Assembly: GCA_946628005.1 (NCBI GenBank)
Contig: CAMOWA010000001.1
Coordinates: 119,549 to 183,548 of the forward strand
Direction: 5' to 3'
DNA: 64,000 nt
Origin: an uncultured Caryophanales bacterium
GTDB taxonomy: Bacteria; Bacillota_I; Bacilli_A; RF39; UBA660
Shown here in pieces: positions 23,856-32,935 of this stretch. The notes under the pieces are model-generated. The model was given only the letters and a program-made list of their open reading frames with translations. It searched no databases and was not told where the DNA came from. Numbering within the stretch: position 1 is the first letter of the stretch; every line of letters starts with the position of its first letter. A program made the position numbers and the translations under genes.

Positions 23856-26800
23856 ATGAAGTTGTTTTTAGTAGATGATTATAAAATATATACATATTCT
23901 TTGCCAAATAAAATTGAAGATGCATTTATCATTAATTATGTACATTATACTGGTAAAGAAGAAACTCTTACTTTTATTGCAAAAAATAATAAATGGCTTA
24001 TCAAAAGTTCTTCAGAAATTCAATATAAAAATGGTGTTAAAAATATTGATGAGGATTATCTGCAAGATAATTCTATTTATACTATTCAATTTAGTGATTT
24101 AACAGATTCTGTTACTCTATATTGTTTTAATTCTCATCAAGAGTATTATGATTTTGAAATTAATGGGAATAAGAGTGAAATATTAATTGGGAAAAATGGT
24201 CCGTATGATATTTTATATGATAATCCTGTTTTATCTGCTTTAGAGTTTAAAATCTTTCGTCATAATAATACATGGTTTTTAGAAGATAATGGTCTTGAAC
24301 AAACAAAATTATATTTAAATAGTCAAAGAATTCGTAAATCTATTTTACATTTAGGAGATATTATTTTTAGTAATGGATTGAAAATTATTTGGATGGAGTC
24401 TTTTATTAAATTTAATAATCCAGCAGGAAAGGTTAAAACGTCCCTTTCTCCATATGTGATTTATAAAGATAAAAATACTAGTGGTGAAAATATATTTACT
24501 CCTGTTAAAGATACAGAAAGATCTATTGTTTTATTTAATGATAACCAAGTTTTCTTTCATACACCAAGAATGAAAGAAGTAATCGAGGAAAAGAAGGTTG
24601 ATATAGAGCGCCCTCCACAAGTAATAGAAGGTGAAAAAATGCCTGCTATATTAAGTGTAGGTACTACTGCCGTAATGGGTTTTTCATCCTTGTTTACAGG
24701 ATTTTCTGCAGTTATAAAAGTCAGTTCTGGTGAAGCTCCTCTTGTACAAGTTCTTCCTGAAATTGTACTTTGTATAACAATGGTTCTTGGATCTATTGTT
24801 CTTCCAATACTAGTTGATAGATATATGAAATCTTTTAGTAAAAAGAAAGAAGAAAATAGAAAAAAAACCTATAGAGAATATTTAAATTCAATTGTTGAAG
24901 ACTTAAAACAAGAAGTTATAAATGAAGAAAAAATTCTTCGTAATACTTATTTTGATTCTGAACAAATAAAAAATTTTATTATTGATAAGTCAAATAAAAT
25001 ATGGAGTCGTGAGATTACAGATAGTGATTTTTTAAGTATTCGTTTAGGGATTGGTAATAAAAAATCTGCTATTGACTTAAGTATTTCTAAAATGGCTTAT
25101 GATATTGAAAAAGATATTTTAAATGTGGAAGCTCAAAAATTATCTCAACAACAATGGATACTTAATCAAGTACCAATTTCAGTATCTTTAATTGAAAATG
25201 ATGTATTGCCAATCATTATCTCTTATGATTATCCATATCGAAGACAATTTATTAATTTTCTTTTGTTACAGTTAATGACTTACTATAGTGGAAATGATCT
25301 AAAAATTGTTGTCTTTACAACAAAAAACAATCGTTCTCAGTGGGATTTTTTAAAATATCTTCCTCATTGTGCAAATGAAACTAGAAAATTTAGATTCTAT
25401 GCAGAAACTGAAGAAGAAGCAAAACAATTATCTAATTATTTAGAGAAAGTTTATAAAAAAAGATTGAGTTTATTAAAACAAAATGGTAATAATAGTGATT
25501 ATAATGAAATATATGATTCAGAAATTGATATTTCAAATTTAAATGAAGCATATAAAAGTTTTTCACCATATTATTTAATTATTACTGATAATTATGTTTC
25601 AGCGAAGAGATATGGAATACTGCAAAATATAATCAAGCATCCCACAAACATTGGTTTTTCTATGATGATGATTGAACCAACTATGCAAAATGTTCCTAGT
25701 AAATGCGATAATATTATCCAAATAACAAGTAATGCTGCTGGTATATTTAATAAAAATTTAAATGAGAATAATTCTCAAAATTCTTTTATTCCAGATTTAT
25801 TTTATGATGATATTTTTACTTTTTCTAATATAATTGGAAATATTCCTCTTGCTACTGAATCAACTATAGGAAAGCTTCCAAAAAGTCTTACTTTTTTGGA
25901 AATGTACAAAGTAGGAAAAATTGAACAACTTAATATCTTAAATCGTTGGACTAAAAATGATCCAACTATAAGCCTTTCTGCTCCAATTGGAGTTCATGAA
26001 GATGGAAAAATATTTGAGTTAGATTTACATGAAAAATTCCATGGACCTCATGGTCTTATCGCTGGATCTACTGGTTCTGGAAAATCAGAATTAATTATTA
26101 CATTTATTCTTTCTATGGCAATCAATTACCATCCTTATGAAGTTCAATTTGTCTTAATTGATTATAAAGGTGGAGGTCTTGCAGGAGCATTTGAAAATAA
26201 AGAGACTGGGATTTGTCTTCCACATTTAGCAGGTACTATTACAAACTTAGATGCCAGTGAAATGAATCGTACTTTAGTTTCTATAAATTCGGAACTTAGG
26301 AGACGTCAAAGAATGTTTAACGAAGCAAGAGATTCTTTAAATGAAAGTACTATTGATATATATAAGTATCAAAAATACTATCGAGAAGGAAAAGTAAAAA
26401 AACCTATGTCTCACCTATTTATTATTTCCGATGAATTTGCTGAGTTAAAGTCTCAGCAGCCAGATTTTATGGATGCCCTTGTGTCTACTGCTCGTATTGG
26501 TCGTAGTTTAGGTGTTCACTTAATTCTTGCTACGCAAAAACCTGCTGGCGTAGTTGATGATCAAATTTGGTCAAATTCTCGCTTTAAAATATGCTTAAAG
26601 GTTGCTACTTCTGAAGATTCTCGTGAGTTATTAAGAAGACCTGAAGCTGCTGAAATTAAAGAAACTGGTCGTTTCTACTTGCAAGTTGGTTTTAATGAAT
26701 TATTTGAATTGGGGCAATCTGCTTGGGCTGGTGCTAAGTATAACCCAACCGACTATGTTGTTAAAAATATTGATGACGATATTGAGTTTATTGATAATAA

Positions 26801-28484
26801 TGGTAATGTTATTAAATCTATAAATGATGAAAAAAAGGAAAATACAAAAAATTATGGTGAACAGCTAACGAATATAGTTCAAGCTCTATATAATCTTGCA
26901 AAAAGAGAAAATATAAAATTTCAATCCATGTGGTTACCTTCTCTTCCCTCTGAATTGTATATTGCTAATTTATTAAAAAAATATGATTATAAAGCTGAAC
27001 CATATTATATTAAACCATTAGTTGGAGAATATGATGATCCTGAAAAACAATTCCAAGGAGAATTCTCTATCGATTTCTCACAAAATGGTAATTTATTAAT
27101 ATATGGTTTAGCTGGTTCCGGAAAAGAAAACTTAATAATGACTATTTTGTATTCAATTTTTATGTTTCATTCTTCTGATGATGTAAATACATATATTATA
27201 GATTTTGGTGCAGAAGTGTTAAAGTCTTTCAAGGAGATGCCTCAAGTTGGAGATGTTGCCTTATCTGATGATAAAGATAAAGTAAAAAGTCTTTTAGTTA
27301 TGCTTGATCGAGAACAAGTAAGAAGGAAGGAACTATTTTCTGAATATGGTGGTTCTTACAATGATTATATTAAAAATAGTGGAAAAAAACTACCAACTAT
27401 CATTGTAGTATTAAATGGTTGGGAAGTTTTCGCTGAATCTTGTCCGACTTATGTTGATATAGTTGGGCATATTGTTCGAGAATCTGCAAAATATGGGATT
27501 ATATTTATTTCATCTATGGTTACGACAAATGGTATGATTGGTACTATGCAGCAAAGCTTTGCTAATAAAATTGCACTTCAATTAGCAGAGTCATTTGATT
27601 ATAAATTTTTATTAAATGCTAAAGATGGGTTAATTCCAAAAAAAGAGTTTTCTAGAGGTTTAAGTATCATAGGTGATGATGTTTTTGAATTTCAAGGTGC
27701 ATATATCTATATTAAGGAAAAAATCAATGATATTATAAAAGTAACTGCGGATTCTTTATCTAAAGTTCAGAAAAAGGCTCCACCTATTCCAATTATCCCA
27801 AATATTGTAACTGCTGATACTATGACTCCATATATCTCAGAATTGTCATCTGTGCCTATAGGTATTAATATAAGAGATGCTAAAGTGTTCACCATGAATT
27901 TTATTAAATATAAAATAACTCAAGTGGTTGGTAACTATATTATTACTGAAAAATGGTTTTTAAATGAGTTGATTCGTGTTCTTAGCCTTCTACAAGATAC
28001 AAAATTAAAAGTAATTGATTTTGCTGGTGCAATAGATGATCCTAGTGAAATTGATGATTATATGGGAGACGAATTTACTAATTCCATTAATAAAATTATT
28101 GAAAATGAAAAGATAGAGTCTAAGCATATGATTTATGTTATTATTGGTATTGGTAGAATCTATGATAAAGTTTTAGATGAAGGTATTGAAATGCTATTTA
28201 AAATATTTCGTTCAGTTGAATCTTTTAAAAAATCTAGTTTTATTATTATAGATAACTATTCAGCCTTTAGAAAAACTATTGAAGAATCTTGGTATAAAGA
28301 AAAAGTTAATAAAAACTGTGGTATTTGGGTTGGTTCTGATATTGATAAACAACTTGCAGTTACATGTAATGGGTTTTCAAAGGGTGAAATAAATGAAGAT
28401 TTTAATGGCATTGTATATGCTACATGTGATGATAAGAGTGTTGTCTTAAAAGGAATAGGTACTCTTCCAGAGGAGGAATTTTAA
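23856..28484 (+). CDS. essC: Type VII secretion FtsK/SpoIIIE ATPase EssC
   Basis: A 1542-aa motor ATPase matching EssC in size and order. Residues 1-180 form two FHA-like domains. Two transmembrane helices follow at about 263-325 (LSVGTTAVMGFSSLFTGF; IVLCITMVLGSIVLPILV). Then a charged linker and tandem P-loop domains come in. The first canonical Walker A is GSTGSGKSEL near residue 735 with KGGGLAGAF. The next is GLAGSGKENL near 1082, where the final Ser/Thr is Glu, so that site is probably weak. The last domain has no recognisable P-loop. EssC drives export of WXG100/LXG proteins, and the C-terminal domains recognise substrates. It forms an operon with esaB, whose ATG directly follows its stop codon. 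Confidence 0.95.
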   Translation: MKLFLVDDYKIYTYSLPNKIEDAFIINYVHYTGKEETLTFIAKNNKWLIKSSSEIQYKNGVKNIDEDYLQDNSIYTIQFSDLTDSVTLYCFNSHQEYYDFEINGNKSEILIGKNGPYDILYDNPVLSALEFKIFRHNNTWFLEDNGLEQTKLYLNSQRIRKSILHLGDIIFSNGLKIIWMESFIKFNNPAGKVKTSLSPYVIYKDKNTSGENIFTPVKDTERSIVLFNDNQVFFHTPRMKEVIEEKKVDIERPPQVIEGEKMPAILSVGTTAVMGFSSLFTGFSAVIKVSSGEAPLVQVLPEIVLCITMVLGSIVLPILVDRYMKSFSKKKEENRKKTYREYLNSIVEDLKQEVINEEKILRNTYFDSEQIKNFIIDKSNKIWSREITDSDFLSIRLGIGNKKSAIDLSISKMAYDIEKDILNVEAQKLSQQQWILNQVPISVSLIENDVLPIIISYDYPYRRQFINFLLLQLMTYYSGNDLKIVVFTTKNNRSQWDFLKYLPHCANETRKFRFYAETEEEAKQLSNYLEKVYKKRLSLLKQNGNNSDYNEIYDSEIDISNLNEAYKSFSPYYLIITDNYVSAKRYGILQNIIKHPTNIGFSMMMIEPTMQNVPSKCDNIIQITSNAAGIFNKNLNENNSQNSFIPDLFYDDIFTFSNIIGNIPLATESTIGKLPKSLTFLEMYKVGKIEQLNILNRWTKNDPTISLSAPIGVHEDGKIFELDLHEKFHGPHGLIAGSTGSGKSELIITFILSMAINYHPYEVQFVLIDYKGGGLAGAFENKETGICLPHLAGTITNLDASEMNRTLVSINSELRRRQRMFNEARDSLNESTIDIYKYQKYYREGKVKKPMSHLFIISDEFAELKSQQPDFMDALVSTARIGRSLGVHLILATQKPAGVVDDQIWSNSRFKICLKVATSEDSRELLRRPEAAEIKETGRFYLQVGFNELFELGQSAWAGAKYNPTDYVVKNIDDDIEFIDNNGNVIKSINDEKKENTKNYGEQLTNIVQALYNLAKRENIKFQSMWLPSLPSELYIANLLKKYDYKAEPYYIKPLVGEYDDPEKQFQGEFSIDFSQNGNLLIYGLAGSGKENLIMTILYSIFMFHSSDDVNTYIIDFGAEVLKSFKEMPQVGDVALSDDKDKVKSLLVMLDREQVRRKELFSEYGGSYNDYIKNSGKKLPTIIVVLNGWEVFAESCPTYVDIVGHIVRESAKYGIIFISSMVTTNGMIGTMQQSFANKIALQLAESFDYKFLLNAKDGLIPKKEFSRGLSIIGDDVFEFQGAYIYIKEKINDIIKVTADSLSKVQKKAPPIPIIPNIVTADTMTPYISELSSVPIGINIRDAKVFTMNFIKYKITQVVGNYIITEKWFLNELIRVLSLLQDTKLKVIDFAGAIDDPSEIDDYMGDEFTNSINKIIENEKIESKHMIYVIIGIGRIYDKVLDEGIEMLFKIFRSVESFKKSSFIIIDNYSAFRKTIEESWYKEKVNKNCGIWVGSDIDKQLAVTCNGFSKGEINEDFNGIVYATCDDKSVVLKGIGTLPEEEF

Positions 28485-28745
28485 ATGAAAAATAAGGTAT
28501 TAGTTAATTTATTAGTTCCAGAAATTGATTTGCAGTATGATATCTATTTACCTATCAATAAAAAAATTGGCAATATTATCTGTTTATTAAATAAATCAAT
28601 TAATGAGTTAACAGATGGGGAATTAGTTCTTTCAAATTGCAATAAATTATATAATGCTTTTACAAAAGAATTGTATCCCTCTGATATATTGCTTGCTAAT
28701 ACAAGTATTCGTAATGGTACAAAATTAATATTATTATCAAGGTGA
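28485..28745 (+). CDS. esaB: EsaB/YukD ubiquitin-like Type VII component
   Basis: An 86-aa protein with a ubiquitin-like beta-grasp pattern: N-terminal strands (KVLVNLLVPEIDLQYDIYLP), the helix NIICLLNKSINEL, and a C-terminal NTSIRNGTKLILLS typical of YukD/EsaB. In Staphylococcus EsaB is a small cytoplasmic regulator required for Type VII function. The start codon follows the essC stop without a gap, and GGAGGA lies in the end of essC, so translation is coupled. No essA, essB or esaA follows; the next genes are on the other strand. Confidence 0.88.
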   Translation: MKNKVLVNLLVPEIDLQYDIYLPINKKIGNIICLLNKSINELTDGELVLSNCNKLYNAFTKELYPSDILLANTSIRNGTKLILLSR

Positions 28746-28752
28746 TTATTAA

Positions 28753-28776
28753 TGGCTCTCAGATGAGAGTCTTTTT
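28753..28776 (+). terminator. Terminator of essC-esaB
   Basis: GGCTCTCA-GA-TGAGAGTC followed by TTTTTG, eight bases after the esaB stop. Confidence 0.75.
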
Positions 28777-28803
28777 GTTATCTTGTAATAGCTCTCAATA
28801 TTC

Positions 28804-28849
28804 TAAAAAAGAAGATATTTCTTATTAAAAGATATATCTTCTTTTTTAG
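28804..28849. terminator. Second, bidirectional hairpin terminator
   Basis: AAAAAAGAAGATAT ... ATATCTTCTTTTTT forms a long A/T-flanked stem between the converging esaB and 114-aa genes. Confidence 0.75.
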
Positions 28850-28868
28850 TAATAATTAAATTTAAAAA

Positions 28869-29204
28869 TTAGCTTTTTAATTTTTTGATACTTGATGTAA
28901 TATCTGATATAGCTGTTGAATTTAAGTCATTCTTTTCATAGGCCATCTTTACTTGATCTAGACGATTTTTAAATGCACGTAATTTAGAAGTAAGTGAATT
29001 AGCATAACTATCACATGCTTGACATAATTTTTTTAATTCTGCACATTGATTTGTTCCTTTAATAGCAAGAGTTATGTTTTTTGCCGATACTGTTATTTTT
29101 GCAGCTTCTATTGCGTTTGCCCATTCATCAATTACTTCTTTCATGGCTGGTATTTTGTTTGTATTAATACCTCTTGCATCAACTACAGGACCTGATGTTG
29201 ACAT
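28869..29204 (-). CDS. Type VII-associated helical protein sharing MSTSG N-terminus
   Basis: A 111-aa all-helical protein (MSTSGPVVDARGINTNK...). The track begins at a GTG three codons earlier, but ATG 29204 has AAGGAAGGTG 8 bases upstream and yields the same MSTSG start as the neighbouring WXG protein. A Cys pair in NQCAELKKLCQACDSY stands out. Two long helices separated by a short turn near GTNQ suggest a helical hairpin similar to ESAT-6-type partners. It follows the 104-aa WXG protein by 15 bases, so the two probably form a heterodimer. Secretion is inferred from context. Confidence 0.7.
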   Translation of the reverse strand: MSTSGPVVDARGINTNKIPAMKEVIDEWANAIEAAKITVSAKNITLAIKGTNQCAELKKLCQACDSYANSLTSKLRAFKNRLDQVKMAYEKNDLNSTAISDITSSIKKLKS

Positions 29205-29219
29205 TTTTTTCACCTTCCT

Positions 29220-29534
29220 TTATTGAATATTTTTTGCTTGGAATGCATCAAATTGACGAGAATCATTTGACATAGCTTCGCTAAATTTAACTTTTAAATC
29301 ATTTATCTTTGCTTCTAGTTGTTTTCTTGTTTTTTCTATATCATTTAAAAAATCTATAGAGTCTGGACCATACCAATTAGCATTTATTGTTGCTTTAAAA
29401 TTGCCGTACTTATCACCATTTAATGTTTTTGTTAATTTGTTTAGTGAATCTGTAAAATCACTTACTAGTTTTGTGTGACCCGCATGACTTCGTGCATAAG
29501 TTGCTTTTTCAAAAAAATCACCACTGGTTGACAA
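29220..29534 (-). CDS. WXG100-family secreted protein
   Basis: A 104-aa helical hairpin with the WXG turn as WYG in ATINANWYGPDSIDFLNDI near residue 53. The size and flanking helices are typical of ESAT-6/WXG100 proteins exported by EssC. The start is TTG 29534 with AGGAGGTG upstream, a strong site that compensates for the weak codon. It lies beyond the essC-esaB terminator, facing that operon, and leads a two-gene unit with the 111-aa partner. The EssC C-terminal domain is a likely receptor, by analogy with known systems. Confidence 0.82.
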   Translation of the reverse strand: MSTSGDFFEKATYARSHAGHTKLVSDFTDSLNKLTKTLNGDKYGNFKATINANWYGPDSIDFLNDIEKTRKQLEAKINDLKVKFSEAMSNDSRQFDAFQAKNIQ

Positions 29535-29658
29535 TTAAGCTCACCTCCTATATTGTATTCTCATACTAAGAGTTTTATTCTCTTATAATTTTATTTTATC
29601 ATACGCAAAAATATCAGTCCATATTTTTTTACTTTTTTGCGATTAAATTGTGTAAAAT

Positions 29659-30204
29659 TTAAGAAGAAAAGCCATGTATTTTTTTTAAATCTTCTTTTGA
29701 TAAATTTAACATTTTCCACATATTATTATCTTTTTTTAAATGTAAAGTAATATTGTACTTTTTTCTTTTCTTGGTCTTTTTTAATTTCAATAACTTATAA
29801 TTTTTATATTTTTTATTTTCTTCTATATTTTCATTTGCTTTTATATTAAATAGTTTTAAATTACTTAAAAAATATTTCTTAGAATAATAGTTTTCTTTTT
29901 CATAATCATATACTTCTATTTCTACATCTACATAAGCATCTTTATTTTTTACTTCTTCATTTTTTATTTTATATTCAATATTTTGATATTGTTTTATTAA
30001 AAGTTGTTTATATATTTCTTTTTCAAAATTAGATTTATTCTTATCTTTTTTTATAGCTAGATTTAATTCATCTATTATACTTTTATTTAAAGTTTGATAA
30101 TTTTTAAAAAAATTGGATACTTTTGAAGATGGGGTATTATAAGTTATATTTTTACATCCCGTTGTTAGTATTAATAATAAGATTATTATGATTGTTTTTT
30201 TCAT
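29659..30204 (-). CDS. Lipoprotein of unknown function
   Basis: A 181-aa lipoprotein precursor with a short signal peptide and lipobox LTTGC (Cys at residue 17), then a highly basic Lys/Asn-rich mature part. The pattern of alternating strands ending MWKMLNLSKEDLKKIHG resembles small DUF4878/NTF2-like extracellular domains, but this is not secure. The ribosome site GGAGG is immediately followed by TTTTTTT and ATG, and it forms one arm of the hairpin that ends the PP2C gene. Expression could therefore depend on whether that hairpin forms. Function unknown. Confidence 0.65.
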   Translation of the reverse strand: MKKTIIIILLLILTTGCKNITYNTPSSKVSNFFKNYQTLNKSIIDELNLAIKKDKNKSNFEKEIYKQLLIKQYQNIEYKIKNEEVKNKDAYVDVEIEVYDYEKENYYSKKYFLSNLKLFNIKANENIEENKKYKNYKLLKLKKTKKRKKYNITLHLKKDNNMWKMLNLSKEDLKKIHGFSS

Positions 30205-30240
30205 AAAAAAACCTCCTATAGTTATTATGGAAGTTTTTTT
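30205..30240 (-). terminator. Terminator of PP2C gene overlapping the lipoprotein ribosome site
   Basis: Minus strand ACTTCC-N12-GGAGGT followed by seven T and then ATG of the lipoprotein gene. The GGAGG of the stem doubles as Shine-Dalgarno. Confidence 0.6.
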
Positions 30241-30246
30241 CTGTTT

Positions 30247-31047
30247 TTATGCTTCTTTTATGTATATTACACCACTTGCATTGTCTCTTCCTTTAAATGG
30301 AAGAATATATTTATTTTTATATCTTAATTTTAAAGATAATGGGATATGAAAATGTTGATCAACATATACTGCTTCGTTGATAATATTTCCTAATAAGTAC
30401 TCTTTAGGGGTCTTTTTTATAATTTTTTTTATTTTTTTATCTGTTATATTATCTGTTACACCATCTGTGAATAATAATAACATCTCATAGTCATTTTCTA
30501 TAGTTAAGGTTGTTATTTTACATAATTCACTGCATATTCCAATACACGCAGTAATGATACTATTATTTGGAAAAAAACGTAGATAATCTTTTTTTACATT
30601 CCCATATTTATAATAATCCCATACATCAGAATCATCTTCTGTTATTTGTTGTAATTTTTTATTTTTGTATATATAAGCTCTAGAATCTCCTATATTTATT
30701 ATTAAAGTGTTATTTTTATTAATTATTCCAAGCGTTAATGTAGTACCGAGAGTATCTTCACCATACTTTCTAATTAAATTAGTATTTAATTTTTTGATAT
30801 ATGTTTTAAGGAGTTGCTCTACTCTTTTTGTATTGTTTAGAGTTCTAATATCTTTATTATAAAACCATCTTGTTAATGATTTTGCAATATAGGAAGATGC
30901 TACTTCACCAAATTCTCTTCCTCCCATACCATCTGCAGCAAGAAGTAGTTTTATATTTTTATTTCTTGGATGTTTTATGGCTACAACAGTATCTTCATTT
31001 TGACTTCTTATTAACCCTATATCTGTTTTTGTCTCTAGTATTTCCAT
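30247..31047 (-). CDS. PP2C-type Ser/Thr protein phosphatase
   Basis: A 266-aa PPM/PP2C phosphatase of the PrpC/Stp type, removing phosphate from Ser/Thr in a metal-dependent reaction. Motifs in order: IRSQNEDTV (metal Asp), LLAADGMGGREFGE, LGTTLTLGII, NIGDSRAYIYKNKKL and LLFTDGVTDNIT. It lacks a transmembrane segment. Instead of the usual pknB partner, it is followed by a lipoprotein and lies near essC. EssC N-terminal FHA-like domains could bind phosphothreonine, so this phosphatase may modulate secretion; that link is only contextual. ATG 31047 follows GGAAGGAGTTTTTAT. Confidence 0.88.
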   Translation of the reverse strand: MEILETKTDIGLIRSQNEDTVVAIKHPRNKNIKLLLAADGMGGREFGEVASSYIAKSLTRWFYNKDIRTLNNTKRVEQLLKTYIKKLNTNLIRKYGEDTLGTTLTLGIINKNNTLIINIGDSRAYIYKNKKLQQITEDDSDVWDYYKYGNVKKDYLRFFPNNSIITACIGICSELCKITTLTIENDYEMLLLFTDGVTDNITDKKIKKIIKKTPKEYLLGNIINEAVYVDQHFHIPLSLKLRYKNKYILPFKGRDNASGVIYIKEA

Positions 31048-31096
31048 ATAAAAACTCCTTCCAACCTATTATAGCAATTCTTTTTTAAAAATAAAA

Positions 31097-31145
31097 GAAA
31101 AGTGTAAAATTACAGGAAAATAATTTCCTTTTTTACACTTTTAGA
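31097..31145 (-). terminator. Terminator of asnS
   Basis: Minus strand AAAAGTGTAAAA ... TTTTACACTTTT with an internal AGGAAA/TTTCCT stem, followed by CTTTTATTTTT. Confidence 0.75.
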
Positions 31146-32523
31146 ATTCACAATTTCCGGGAGTTCTTGGATAAGGAATAACATCGCGAATATTTTCTAT
31201 TCCTGTTAGATACATGATTAAACGTTCAAATCCCATTCCAAATCCAGAATGAACGCATCCACCATATTGTCTTAATTTCAAGTACCAATCAAGTTCTTCT
31301 TTGCCCATATGAAGTTCATCCATACGATTGTTTAAAACATCAAATCTTTCTTCTCTTTGGCTTCCACCCATTAGTTCTCCACTGCCTGGTACTAATAAGT
31401 CTACAGCTGCTACTGTTTCTTTATCATCATTTAATCTCATATAGAATGCTTTAATATCTTTTGGCCAGTTATATACAAATACTGGGGCATTAAACTTTTC
31501 TTCTGTTAAATACTTTTCATGTTCTCTTGCTAAGTCTTCTCCATACTGTGGAGTAAACTCAAATTTTTTGCCTGAATCAATTAAATATTTAATAGCATCA
31601 TGATGTGTAATTCTTACTGCTTTCGATTTTACAAGTTTTTCAAGTTTTTCAATCAATCCTTTTTCTACAAAATTATCTAAAAATTTTAATTCTTCTTGGC
31701 AATTATCTAAAACATATTTTACAACATATTTTAGCATATCTTCCATAATATCCATATCTTCTTCTAAATCACAGAAAGCAATTTCAGGCTCTATCATCCA
31801 AAATTCATTTGCATGTGTTTTAGTATTTGAATTTTCTGCTCGAAATGTTGGTCCAAATGTATATGTTTTTTTATAAGCAAGAGCAAATGTTTCAGCTTGT
31901 AATTGACCTGATACTGTTAAAGATGATTGTTTTCCAAAAAAATCTTTTGAATAATCAACTTTATTGTCTTCTGTTTTTGGTAAGTTTTCTAAATCTAGAG
32001 TTGTTACTTTAAACATCTCCCCTGCCCCTTCTGCATCTGCAGCAGTAATTAATGGAGCATGAAAGTATACGTAATCTCTATCTTGAAAATATTCATGAAT
32101 CGCAAATGATGCTTTACTTCTTATTCTGAATACTGCTTGGAATAAATTTGTTCTAGGTCTTAGATAAGCTTGTTCTCTTAAAAATTCTCTTGAATGCTTT
32201 TTTGGTTGAATTGGATAATCTTCTAAACAATCTCCTAATAATAGTATTTCTTTTGCATGTATTTCAAATGCTTGATCTTCTTTTGGCGATTCTACAACTT
32301 TACCAGTTACTTTTATAGAGCTACCTACTCTCATTTTTTGAATATCATCAAAATTATTTAATTCTTTTTCATATACTATTTGAATTTGCGTAAAGTATGT
32401 TCCATCTGAAAATGAAATAAACCCAAATTCTTTTTGTTTTCTATGATTTCTTATCCAACCTTCTAATGTAATTTCTTTATTCATATACTTTTTTATATTT
32501 TTAAATAATTCTTTATCTGTCAT
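31141..32523 (-). CDS. asnS: Asparaginyl-tRNA synthetase
   Basis: A 460-aa class II synthetase attaching Asn to tRNA-Asn. The N-terminal OB-fold (ITLEGWIRNHRKQKEFGFISFSDG) binds the anticodon. The catalytic core has motif 2 around FGPTFRAENSNTKTHANEFWMIEPEI and motif 3 GFGMGFERLIMYL. AENSNT rather than the AspRS pattern supports AsnRS. Length is standard. ATG 32523 follows AAGGATAATAT. It lies 17 bases after the thioesterase gene on the same strand, at the end of a run of minus-strand genes. Confidence 0.95.
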   Translation of the reverse strand: MTDKELFKNIKKYMNKEITLEGWIRNHRKQKEFGFISFSDGTYFTQIQIVYEKELNNFDDIQKMRVGSSIKVTGKVVESPKEDQAFEIHAKEILLLGDCLEDYPIQPKKHSREFLREQAYLRPRTNLFQAVFRIRSKASFAIHEYFQDRDYVYFHAPLITAADAEGAGEMFKVTTLDLENLPKTEDNKVDYSKDFFGKQSSLTVSGQLQAETFALAYKKTYTFGPTFRAENSNTKTHANEFWMIEPEIAFCDLEEDMDIMEDMLKYVVKYVLDNCQEELKFLDNFVEKGLIEKLEKLVKSKAVRITHHDAIKYLIDSGKKFEFTPQYGEDLAREHEKYLTEEKFNAPVFVYNWPKDIKAFYMRLNDDKETVAAVDLLVPGSGELMGGSQREERFDVLNNRMDELHMGKEELDWYLKLRQYGGCVHSGFGMGFERLIMYLTGIENIRDVIPYPRTPGNCEF

Positions 32524-32540
32524 ATATTATCCTTCTTTCT

Positions 32541-32927
32541 TTAATCTATATAATAATACGTTCCATTCATAATTGCAATTAAATGGTCTTCTTCATCATA
32601 AATATTTGCTTTTAATACTGCTGTTGTTTTTCCAGCTTTTATTATCTCAGGTTTTGCTACGAGACACTTCCCTTTTCCAGGATATAAATAGTTAATCGTT
32701 GAACTTAAAGTTACACCTTTTTTCTTAGTTTTTGCAAGTAACAAGCCCATTGCGTTATCTCCCAGTCCAAATATTAATCCTCCATGGGCAATTCCATATA
32801 CATTTAGTGAATCATTTGATATTTCTGTCTTTAATATTGCCTTTTCTAAATCTACTATTTGCATATTGTTATGTTTAAAAAATCCTGCTTTATTTTTCAG
32901 ATTTTCTAGTATTTCTTCTTTATTCAT
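32541..32927 (-). CDS. PaaI-type hotdog thioesterase
   Basis: A 128-aa hotdog-fold acyl-CoA thioesterase. The core motif NVYGIAHGGLIFGLGDNAMGL carries the HGG and the downstream Asp of PaaI-like enzymes, and STINYLYPGKGKCLVAKPEIIKAGKTTAVLKANIY forms the central sheet. I shortened the track ORF to ATG 32927 because AGGAGGACAT lies immediately upstream and the extra 12 residues overlap nagZ. It probably cleaves aromatic or medium-chain acyl-CoA; the substrate is unknown. Confidence 0.8.
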   Translation of the reverse strand: MNKEEILENLKNKAGFFKHNNMQIVDLEKAILKTEISNDSLNVYGIAHGGLIFGLGDNAMGLLLAKTKKKGVTLSSTINYLYPGKGKCLVAKPEIIKAGKTTAVLKANIYDEEDHLIAIMNGTYYYID

Positions 32928-32935
32928 ATGTCCTC

